Assembly (NCBI GenBank): GCA_039926025.1
Contig: JBDSXV010000232.1
Span: forward strand, 62,001-126,000
Source of the DNA: Dokdonella_A sp039926025
GTDB lineage: Bacteria; Pseudomonadota; Gammaproteobacteria; Xanthomonadales; Rhodanobacteraceae
Direction of reading: 5' to 3'
Length of the DNA: 64,000 bases
This document shows positions 43,644 through 50,724 of this stretch, in pieces. The notes under the pieces were generated by a model, which saw only the letters and a list, made by a program, of their open reading frames with translations, did no database searches and was not told the DNA's origin. The translations under genes were made by a program, and so were the position numbers. How positions within the stretch are numbered: position 1 is the stretch's first letter; every line of letters begins with the position of its first letter.

Positions 43644-45887
43644 ATGAAGGCACGTATGAAGAAATGGATAGCACTCGCCGCCGGTATCGGCGTGCCTTTG
43701 GTCGCGTTGGCAGACACGCCGCCCGCGAGCGACGGCGGCGCCACCATGATCCGCGGGATGGAGGCTATCCGGCAGATCTTCGGCATTGACTCGACGTCAT
43801 TGTCCACGATGATCAGCGGAGGCACGCCGACGATCCTTGCTGCGGTCAGTACCGTATTGAACGCCGCTGCGTTGACCGCGACGGTGATCATCATTCTGAT
43901 CTCGTTTTTCACGGGAGCGATGCAACAAGCGCACGAAGGTGTCGTCCTGGGTAAGCGTTATTCGACGCTCTGGTTTCCATTGCGCGCCGTACTTTCCTTT
44001 TTCTACCTGGTGCCCTTGTCGAGCGGATACTCCGTCCTCCAGATCCTTGTGCTTTGGGTCGCGATGTTCGGCTCCAATCTCTGCGACAAGGCCTGGGGCT
44101 TGTCCGTGACGTTCATGGAGAACAACGCCACCGTCGTCGGCGTGCCGGTGCTCCCGAAAACACGCGACCTGGTCAGTCAGATGTACCAGAGTGCCGTTTG
44201 CGCGAAGCGACTCAATGTCTTGGGGTCCGAATCAGGGCAAACATTCAATGCGCAGCGCATGGACCGTGCTGCCAGCGAGTATCAGTCCGCGCCGACCGTC
44301 GTCGCTCAATTCTCGCCGATGGGCGCGGTCCTCAGCCCTGCAGCGGCTACGCAGTATCGCGTCGATACACCACCGCCGGAGTTGCTGAGCGGCGTAACGT
44401 ACGACACCAACGGACAGATCAATGGAGCCTCAGCGTTTCATGTCGGACTGTGTGGTGCCTACATGGTCGATCGACGAGCTCTGTCGATACCGGACAACGT
44501 CACTGCCTCTCTGCAGCAACAGAACCTGGTCGCTCTTGCGAACGAACTCGATGGTATCGCTTCGGAGGCGGTCGATAACCACACCTCAATGGACAACGTA
44601 CGCAATCGACTCATCATGGCCGAAGCGCGATACTCGGAAGCCGAGCGCGGCCGTGCCGTGACCTACGTCGCGATGACGGCCGACGCCGTGACGCGGCAGC
44701 GCGTGCAGCAGCTTCAATTTTCACGTGATGCGGGCTGGACCAGCGCCGGCGCGTGGTACATGACGTTCAGCGCCCTCTCTGACACGGTCGCAACGCAGAT
44801 CGCCGTCGCCCCAACGTACCAAGGGCCGCGCTTCGATCAGATGCCGCAGGCATGGCAGACGGATATCGCGCCGGATCTCAAGCGGGCTTCGATTCTCACG
44901 AATCCAGGCCTCATGAATCCGTCGGCCGCGCAATCGAGCTCGCTGCCGTCGCAGATGTCAGGCAGCGGTTTCGAGATCACCGCGGGCGATAAGCCCGAGG
45001 GCAACGCCATCATTGCGATGGACGAGAAATTGTCCGAAATTATGCAACAGGCACTGGATACGATCACAAATGTCATGCGGGATCGAAATCCCGTGCTACT
45101 GCTGATCAATGCGATGGGCGGTCAATCCGGTGCCGATCCGATTGTTGCGATTTCCGAAGTGGGCCATACGGTCTTGGGATTGGCGGAGGCAGCGCTTGCA
45201 GCCGCCATGACCGTGTCGGCGATCGGCGGTCTCGCCGGATCCGGCATGATCATCTACAGCACGGCCTTCTCCGTCGTTGGTCCATTCCTGCTCGGCGCCG
45301 GCGCTCTCGCGTACTACATACCGATGCTGCCCTTCATCTACTGGATTCTGGGCGTGGCCAGCTGGCTGGTCATGCTCGTCGAGGCGATCGCTGTCCTGCC
45401 ACTCTTTGCTGCTGCGCACTCGCTTCCCGAAGGCGAGGGCTGGGCTGGGACGCACGCGCGACAGGGTTACATCCTGATCATCTCCCTCATAGCGCGGCCG
45501 ATCCTGATGTTGTTCGGTTTATTCGCATCGATGCTCGTGATGCGCTACCTCTCGCTGCTTATCGGTGTGTCGTTCAAGTGGGCAATGGACGGGACGCAAG
45601 GAGCGCACGTGATGGGATTGGCGAGCATGCTGGCGTACTTCGTGATCTTGTCCGGGTTGTACCTCGCTGCGACGCGCGTCAGCTTTTCTCTGATTCACAT
45701 GGTTCCGGATCGTGGTCTGCGCTTCATCGGCAGCGGCGAGAGCTTGGGTGAGCTGGGTGGCGAGCGTCACACGCAGGCAGGCGCTGCCATGATCGCTGGC
45801 GCTGTGATCCAGCAGCTCAGTCGCGCATCGTCGTCGCAGGGCAGACGAGGCGGCGGCGGTGATGCGCAAAATCGCCTGGAGAAATAG
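43644..45887 (+). CDS. DotA/TraY-family integral membrane protein
   Basis: 747 residues. A signal sequence (ALAAGIGVPLVALAD) precedes a helix near 70-95 (NAAALTATVIIILISFFTGA), then AMQQAHEGVVLGKRYSTLWFPLRAVLSFFYLVP, a diagnostic DotA/TraY block; a periplasmic domain of about 400 residues; and several membrane helices between residues 500 and 690, including YIPMLPFIYWILGVASWLVM. DotA is a polytopic inner-membrane protein of the Dot/Icm apparatus and R64 TraY its homologue. It closes the transfer unit, with a strong terminator directly after. Confidence 0.9.
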   Translation: MKARMKKWIALAAGIGVPLVALADTPPASDGGATMIRGMEAIRQIFGIDSTSLSTMISGGTPTILAAVSTVLNAAALTATVIIILISFFTGAMQQAHEGVVLGKRYSTLWFPLRAVLSFFYLVPLSSGYSVLQILVLWVAMFGSNLCDKAWGLSVTFMENNATVVGVPVLPKTRDLVSQMYQSAVCAKRLNVLGSESGQTFNAQRMDRAASEYQSAPTVVAQFSPMGAVLSPAAATQYRVDTPPPELLSGVTYDTNGQINGASAFHVGLCGAYMVDRRALSIPDNVTASLQQQNLVALANELDGIASEAVDNHTSMDNVRNRLIMAEARYSEAERGRAVTYVAMTADAVTRQRVQQLQFSRDAGWTSAGAWYMTFSALSDTVATQIAVAPTYQGPRFDQMPQAWQTDIAPDLKRASILTNPGLMNPSAAQSSSLPSQMSGSGFEITAGDKPEGNAIIAMDEKLSEIMQQALDTITNVMRDRNPVLLLINAMGGQSGADPIVAISEVGHTVLGLAEAALAAAMTVSAIGGLAGSGMIIYSTAFSVVGPFLLGAGALAYYIPMLPFIYWILGVASWLVMLVEAIAVLPLFAAAHSLPEGEGWAGTHARQGYILIISLIARPILMLFGLFASMLVMRYLSLLIGVSFKWAMDGTQGAHVMGLASMLAYFVILSGLYLAATRVSFSLIHMVPDRGLRFIGSGESLGELGGERHTQAGAAMIAGAVIQQLSRASSSQGRRGGGGDAQNRLEK

Positions 45888-45894
45888 GCAGCGA

Positions 45895-45922
45895 AAAGGC
45901 CCCTCGAAATCGAGGGGCCTTT
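45895..45922 (+). terminator. Rho-independent terminator after DotA/TraY
   Basis: AAAGGCCCCTCG and CGAGGGGCCTTT make a perfect 12-base stem around loop AAAT, beginning seven bases after the stop. The stem ends in TTT before G, a short but adequate T-tract. It marks the border between transfer genes and the accessory half. Confidence 0.85.
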
Positions 45923-45994
45923 GTCATCAACGGCACTACGTCGTGAACGGTCGTCGTGGTGGGCGCACGTCACCGACGAAAAACAAATGACGCC

Positions 45995-46141
45995 TTACTC
46001 GTTGCTATTGCCGATCAGCAAGCCGGGGCCTGCGGTGAACAAAGCGATGAAGAACACGCCCAGGACAACCGCCGGTGAATGGGACGCCGACCAGACCATG
46101 GCCAGTGCGATCAGAACCCAGGTCAACTTGAACACGTTCAT
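45995..46141 (-). CDS. Small two-helix membrane protein (48 aa)
   Basis: ATG 46141-46139 to stop 45997-45995. The peptide begins MNVFKLTWVLIALAMVW and continues with VVLGVFFIALFTAGPGLL, two hydrophobic stretches separated by SASHSP. It is encoded alone, antisense to nothing, between the terminator and the hipB gene. Ribosome site is weak (GAG eight bases before). It may be a leftover membrane peptide or a type I-toxin-like gene; the latter is only a thought from size and hydrophobicity. Confidence 0.45.
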   Translation of the reverse strand: MNVFKLTWVLIALAMVWSASHSPAVVLGVFFIALFTAGPGLLIGNSNE

Positions 46142-46380
46142 GGCGTTTCTCGCTTGGTCGACAGGGATTTTTTGGGAGCGGCGGATTGCCTTCCCACAAC
46201 CGCACTATACACCTTTTTTCGTCAAATGGAACACATGCGGCGCATAGTGCGCCATATTTGCACGATTCGCTTGACGGGGATATGCTCTTCGATGAAACTG
46301 ACGAAAGGGAATAGAGCGTGCAAAGCGGCTTTTGCAGACGCAGACCCCATTCGGCAAACTGACCCAACAGGAGCAGACCC

Positions 46381-46878
46381 GTGTCCATGCCGATTGCATC
46401 GCCGCAGCCCTCAGCGCGATCAAACAAGTCGAAGAAGAAACCTTCTCCGGCGCGTTCTAAGACGGTTCCAGGAGTGGCAGCTCTCCTCGTGCAGGATCCC
46501 GCGTACTTGGAGCGCCAACGGACACTCTTGCGGTTTGCGGAGCTGTTAAGAACAGGCCGACGTGTCATGCAAGCACAATATGGCTCCCAGACGGCGTTCG
46601 CCCTGCGACTGGGCGTATCGCGGCGGACCCTGCAGCGCATGGAGAAGGGCGACCCTGGGATCGCGATCGACGTCTGGATGCGAGCGTGGCAGGTGTTGGG
46701 GATGATGCGGACCGTGATCTCGGTGATAACCCCCAGCGACAGTATGGCAACGGCATCGGCGGCGGCCGTTGCGGCACATGCGGCCAGTCGTCCTCGTCGT
46801 CCCGACGAAGTAGCACTTCCTCCAGAAAATGCGATGTTCCCTGGCCCTGCGCCGCGACCTATGCGGCCGCTGGGCTGA
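46381..46878 (+). CDS. HipB-like Xre-family antitoxin
   Basis: 165 residues from GTG 46381 (AGGAG upstream; ATG two codons on is possible). A basic, Ser/Lys-rich N-terminus is followed by an Xre HTH at residues 55-110 (LRTGRRVMQAQYGSQTAFALRLGVSRRTLQRMEKGDPG), then an Ala-rich and Pro-rich C-terminal arm. Its place immediately upstream of hipA, 34 bases apart, identifies it as the antitoxin and autorepressor of the pair. Confidence 0.85.
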   Translation: MSMPIASPQPSARSNKSKKKPSPARSKTVPGVAALLVQDPAYLERQRTLLRFAELLRTGRRVMQAQYGSQTAFALRLGVSRRTLQRMEKGDPGIAIDVWMRAWQVLGMMRTVISVITPSDSMATASAAAVAAHAASRPRRPDEVALPPENAMFPGPAPRPMRPLG

Positions 46879-46912
46879 AAGCAATACCCACTCGAGCAAA
46901 GGACTTGCCGCT

Positions 46913-48250
46913 ATGCCTACCACTGATGATCGTCGCTATATCACCGTGCAGCGCCAGCACGCCCTAGGAAGCTGGTTGGACGTTGGCCATATCCTGATTG
47001 CCGAGGGCAATCTGCCGGGCGGGTTTCGCTACGCGGATAACTACCAAGGCCCGCCGCTCGCGCCGGATCTGGACTATCGCGATCGCGAGAACCTGGAGCC
47101 TCGCTTCTTTCCCATCATGACGAACGGCCTGCTGCATCTTCGCAAGGCCGATCAACCCGATCTGCACGGCGTCTTTCAGGAAGCTTTGCCCGGCCGCTGG
47201 GGCGAGAACGTCATGATCTCGCATGTTCCGGCCTTCGGAAAATCCTCACCTGCGGAAAAGCTCTGGATGATGGGCGATCGCCTGGCCGGTGGCTTGCGCT
47301 TCGAGGCAGGCGGGGGAACATGCGGGGAGCTCTGGATCGAGGGCGAGCAAGCCCTGGTCGCGCTCAGGCTGCAGGTCAACAAGTTTGTCGAGAAGCTGGC
47401 TCAGCGCATGCGCCCGGATCCACTGGGCGATCTCTCGCAGCGCTGGGCGCTGACTTCAAACGGGGGTCAAACACCGAAGTGTGCATTTCTCAACGGCAAC
47501 GTCGAGTACATCGCCAAGTTCTCGACGACGTTCCTGGGAACGATCGAAACGACGCGCGTAGAGCGTGGCATGGCGGAGATCTCGAAGCTCGCGGGCCTCG
47601 ATACGGCGGACACCACGTTCGTCGAGCTCGACGACGGCGATGCCGTGCTGCTGAGCCGCCGCTTCGACGTCGACGAGCAGGGACGCAGGATCCACAAGAT
47701 CAATGCCGCGACGGCGCTGGGCATGCCCATTGCCGCGCAGCTGGACTACGCCGACGTCGTCAAGTTTCTCCGTGAACATTCATCGGATCCTGAGGCCGAC
47801 GTCCGCGAGATGTTCGGGCGCATGCTACTCAACGTCTTCGCCAACAACACTGATGATCATCTCGGTCAGTTTGAATTCTTGGCCGATGGTGATCAATGGC
47901 GCCTGGCGCCGAACTTCGACGTCCTCGTCGACGAGCTGGATCCCGACGGCGGTCGCCGGCCGCACGCGATGCGTATCGCCGGCGACAGCATCGTGCCGAC
48001 GATCGATGCGACGTGGATCGACGAGGTCTCTGATTCGTTCGGCCTCGAGAGCGGCGAGGGCCGAGAAATTGCCGCTCGTATCGCGGGTGCGATGGAACGC
48101 TTCCCTGAGGTGATGCGCTCAATGAGAGTTTCGGAAGAAACGATCGAGCGTTACCTGCTGCCGGCCGTCGGAATCGAGCAACTCACCAATCTTCGCGAAA
48201 CGCTCGAGCGTGAGCCCGCGAAGCGACCGACCGAGTTCAGCCTCGGCTGA
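46913..48250 (+). CDS. HipA-family Ser/Thr kinase toxin, altered metal ligand
   Basis: 445 residues from ATG 46913. HipA motifs: the GGQTPK loop (about 182-187), KFSTTFLGTIETTRVE, SRRFDVDEQGRRIHK, and the catalytic NTDDHLGQ segment near 312 followed by APNFDVL. HipA kinases phosphorylate aminoacyl-tRNA synthetases and induce dormancy. In E. coli HipA the catalytic block is TDGHAKN with Asn314 binding Mg; here the corresponding position is Gln. That may weaken or change activity. The protein has an additional N-terminal region compared with minimal HipA (437 aa in E. coli) but is otherwise similar in length. Confidence 0.88.
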   Translation: MPTTDDRRYITVQRQHALGSWLDVGHILIAEGNLPGGFRYADNYQGPPLAPDLDYRDRENLEPRFFPIMTNGLLHLRKADQPDLHGVFQEALPGRWGENVMISHVPAFGKSSPAEKLWMMGDRLAGGLRFEAGGGTCGELWIEGEQALVALRLQVNKFVEKLAQRMRPDPLGDLSQRWALTSNGGQTPKCAFLNGNVEYIAKFSTTFLGTIETTRVERGMAEISKLAGLDTADTTFVELDDGDAVLLSRRFDVDEQGRRIHKINAATALGMPIAAQLDYADVVKFLREHSSDPEADVREMFGRMLLNVFANNTDDHLGQFEFLADGDQWRLAPNFDVLVDELDPDGGRRPHAMRIAGDSIVPTIDATWIDEVSDSFGLESGEGREIAARIAGAMERFPEVMRSMRVSEETIERYLLPAVGIEQLTNLRETLEREPAKRPTEFSLG

Positions 48251-48279
48251 TGTAGAGCGCTGCAGCGAAGGAATGAATC

Positions 48280-48594
48280 ATGGCGACGATCAGCGGAACG
48301 ATTGGAAGCATTTTCCTGCAGGACTTCACCGTAACGACCACGGGCGAGGGCGACGACGAACTCGAGGTAACGGGAGCGAGTATTCCCGAGGACCAGGTGC
48401 AGCTTCTGCTCCGGACCCCACCTGGTGTGATCTATGCCGTTGATCAGGACGGCCGAACGATCGAGATGATGTTGGATATGGACGAGGAAACGCTCATTGC
48501 CAGGGAATTTGATGTTGGAGAACTCGATGCAAGCGTTGAGTCTGACGGGACTCCTCAGCATATGGTGTCGCCGTCAACATTAAGCAGGTGGTGA
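48280..48594 (+). CDS. Hypothetical acidic protein downstream of hipA
   Basis: 104 residues from ATG 48280 (AAGGA upstream). Beta-rich, acidic, starting MATISGTIGSIFLQDFTVTT, without signal or membrane segment. It lies 29 bases after hipA and six bases before the next gene. Not recognised; may belong to the hip unit or the next one. Confidence 0.55.
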   Translation: MATISGTIGSIFLQDFTVTTTGEGDDELEVTGASIPEDQVQLLLRTPPGVIYAVDQDGRTIEMMLDMDEETLIAREFDVGELDASVESDGTPQHMVSPSTLSRW

Positions 48595-48600
48595 CGTCGT

Positions 48601-49527
48601 ATGCGTGGTCAATCAGTGCGGCGAATTCTTGGAACTTTATTTCGTAGTCCAATCGATCTTGAGACCCTTCTTGAGAATAATCCGGCTTTGCCCGCGAATC
48701 TCGCACCCAGCGATCGGCGCGCTGGGGTAGGCGGCTCAAGCGTTGTGCGCTGGGAGCATCTCTGGTCTCCGAGCGACAACAACCACCATCGTCTGAGGCC
48801 CGACGCCGGATTATTGCCGCTGCATTGGCAGCCGCTAGACGGCCCGCGCCGCCGCTGGACTGACCTCTCGCTGGTCCGAATGTTTGCTGATGTTCACATC
48901 ATCCCGGAATGGACGTGCGATATCACCGAGATTACGGCGATTCACGCGTCCGAGTCCGATCTATCTATCTTCGAGAATCTAGATGAATTTGCCGAAACGA
49001 GATGCGGCGAACTCATCAAGGATGTGTCGATCGCCGGGCTCAAGCGGAATCTTGCTCATGACGGAATCCGTATTCTCAATACAGCCAGTCATGCCGACTA
49101 TCTGCAACGCTGGGCGTGGGATGGCCGCCTGTTCCTGATGAACGACGGAGGCAGTCATCATTTTGCGGCGGCGCGCTGGCTGGCTCGCAAACTCGGCGTC
49201 CCCGTGCCGATTCGCAGCCGGCTACGAACCGTATCGGTTCGCCGCGACGCGGTCGAGCAATTGGTGGCCCGCTACGACCTCTTCGCGGTCAACGGTCACC
49301 AAGATGCGTCGTTCTCGTGTGCTCTCTACGAAGCGCTCCGATCGTCTGGCACGCCGTTTCTACTTCGCGCCCTGCCGGCATCGTTGGGTTGCGGTGAAAT
49401 TTTGATCTTTGAAAGTGACGATCGCCGCTCATGGCCAGTCGTAGATGCGCTTCGTCGTCACGGAGCGACGTGTATGTCGCCTGTACTGGAAAAACTTTCG
49501 TGTGTACCAGGGGTTGAGCCAGAATAA
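48601..49527 (+). CDS. Hypothetical protein, possibly DUF6685-type
   Basis: 308 residues from ATG 48601 (AGGTGG upstream). Soluble, many Trp/His. Notable blocks: WTDLSLVRMFADVHIIPEW, IRILNTASHADYLQRWAWDGRLFLMNDGGSHHFAAARWLARKLG, and a C-terminal segment beginning FAVNGHQDASFSC. I have a loose memory of similar proteins labelled DUF6685 in plasmids, but cannot verify this. Function unknown. It follows the 104-residue gene closely. Confidence 0.6.
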   Translation: MRGQSVRRILGTLFRSPIDLETLLENNPALPANLAPSDRRAGVGGSSVVRWEHLWSPSDNNHHRLRPDAGLLPLHWQPLDGPRRRWTDLSLVRMFADVHIIPEWTCDITEITAIHASESDLSIFENLDEFAETRCGELIKDVSIAGLKRNLAHDGIRILNTASHADYLQRWAWDGRLFLMNDGGSHHFAAARWLARKLGVPVPIRSRLRTVSVRRDAVEQLVARYDLFAVNGHQDASFSCALYEALRSSGTPFLLRALPASLGCGEILIFESDDRRSWPVVDALRRHGATCMSPVLEKLSCVPGVEPE

Positions 49528-49713
49528 TGCGTATTCCTGAGCACCTGTCCGAGGGTTCCGGTGTGGGCTGCCCGCACTTCCGGTCCTGACCGCTGCTCGG
49601 GATGCAGCTGCTGTGTCTGCTGCAACCAAAGGACGAATCATGGGAACGATCCTCGATCGCGGACCTCAAAGGCTGGCGGAATATTTTCAGTCGATGCCGC
49701 CGTCACCGTTTTG

Positions 49714-50016
49714 CTAGAGACGCAGTCCGCGCTTCGTCGTCGTCGCTGGCGGTAGTGTGCGACCAAGATTCTCTTTTGACGCATTGGAGCCAGTGACATT
49801 CGCTCGCTGACGCGCCGATGCCGCGCGTTTATCCGCGCGTTTCGATGGCTTTTTAACGGCTGCTTCCGCCAGGCGCGCAGCGCTTCGCTTTTGCGCGGCA
49901 TGTCGCCGTTCTAAAGCCTTCTCTTCCTCCCCAGGGGAATCAGTGTCGCCGGCGGCGCTACTGCTCGACGTAGTTGGATGAGTGGTCACCACATCATCAT
50001 CATCTGCTGTCGTCAT
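49714..50016 (-). CDS. Small basic low-complexity protein
   Basis: 100 residues from ATG 50016-50014 (AGAGAGA upstream). An acidic Asp/Thr/Ser N-terminus (TTADDDDVVTTHPTTSSSS) is followed by an Ala/Arg/Lys-rich helical region. Not recognised and of doubtful constraint, but the start overlaps the stop of the next upstream ORF by four bases, as in operons. Confidence 0.4.
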   Translation of the reverse strand: MTTADDDDVVTTHPTTSSSSAAGDTDSPGEEEKALERRHAAQKRSAARLAEAAVKKPSKRADKRAASARQRANVTGSNASKENLGRTLPPATTTKRGLRL

Positions 50017-50150
50017 GGCGATCTCTCTCTTGTCGGTACGGTGGCGGCCGCCGAAACAACGGTGGTGGCGCCTTCAAAAGCAGTCATTTGTTGCTCCAAG
50101 CGCTGCAGCAGCACACCCATAGATCCGAGTGGGAAATGGATCTCTGTCAA
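50013..50150 (-). CDS. Possible 45-residue ORF bridging two genes
   Basis: TTG at 50150-50148 overlaps the stop of the membrane protein (TTGA) and its own TGA overlaps the next ATG (ATGA). The peptide is about 45 residues with a helical GVLLQRLEQQMTAFEG centre; an inner ATG would give 35 residues. The double four-base overlap is the only support. Confidence 0.3.
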   Translation of the reverse strand: MTEIHFPLGSMGVLLQRLEQQMTAFEGATTVVSAAATVPTRERSP

Positions 50151-50587
50151 TGATGGTCGATCGAAATCAACTCAAGGTTTCCGTTGACTCGAGCAATCAG
50201 AATGGATGTAGCAACGGCATGAATCTCGAACGGAATCGGATCAGCATGTTTGGTGTCTAAAAAACCATCTTTAATAATGCGACCGTTGCCGCTCACCAGA
50301 ACGTCGACGGGGATCAATGAGCGGCCGCCAGTCAAGCTTTCCTTGCCGACGTGTGTGATCGACACTTCGCATGTTGCAAATTCACCAGTGTCCACCACAC
50401 GCATGCCCATCGCTGCTGGTAGAGGCCCTACGAATCCATGCGCACCGCTATGGACACCTTGGCAGACTCTGGCCGTAACGAATGCAGCGATCTCCGATCG
50501 CTGGCTGTTGTGCAAGATGTACCAACCGCCCAAAACTATGGCGAATCCGGTAACAACGACAAAACCCATTCCTTTACTCATTCGCAT
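50147..50587 (-). CDS. Membrane-anchored hypothetical protein
   Basis: 146 residues from ATG 50587-50585. One N-terminal membrane helix (MGFVVVTGFAIVLGGWYIL) anchors a periplasmic beta-type domain with two Cys (RVCQGVHSG, FATCEVSI). The second half holds strands such as VDVLVSGNGRIIKDGFL. It lies downstream of the restriction enzyme on the same strand and upstream of two tiny ORFs. No family recognised. Confidence 0.55.
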   Translation of the reverse strand: MRMSKGMGFVVVTGFAIVLGGWYILHNSQRSEIAAFVTARVCQGVHSGAHGFVGPLPAAMGMRVVDTGEFATCEVSITHVGKESLTGGRSLIPVDVLVSGNGRIIKDGFLDTKHADPIPFEIHAVATSILIARVNGNLELISIDHH

Positions 50588-50724
50588 TGAACGATCCTTG
50601 TGAGTTAAAAGGGCGCATACCGACGTGGATTCAATTCACTTCTGGCCCCGAGTCGATCGGGGATCCTCTTGATTGCCAAGCATGGTACCGAAGAGTGGCA
50701 GCGGGATGAAATGCGCGTGGGTCA

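Noticed and set aside
46005..46640. Long minus-strand frame between DotA and hipA
   Set aside because: Low-quality composition; overlaps hipB and the better-looking 48-residue membrane ORF.
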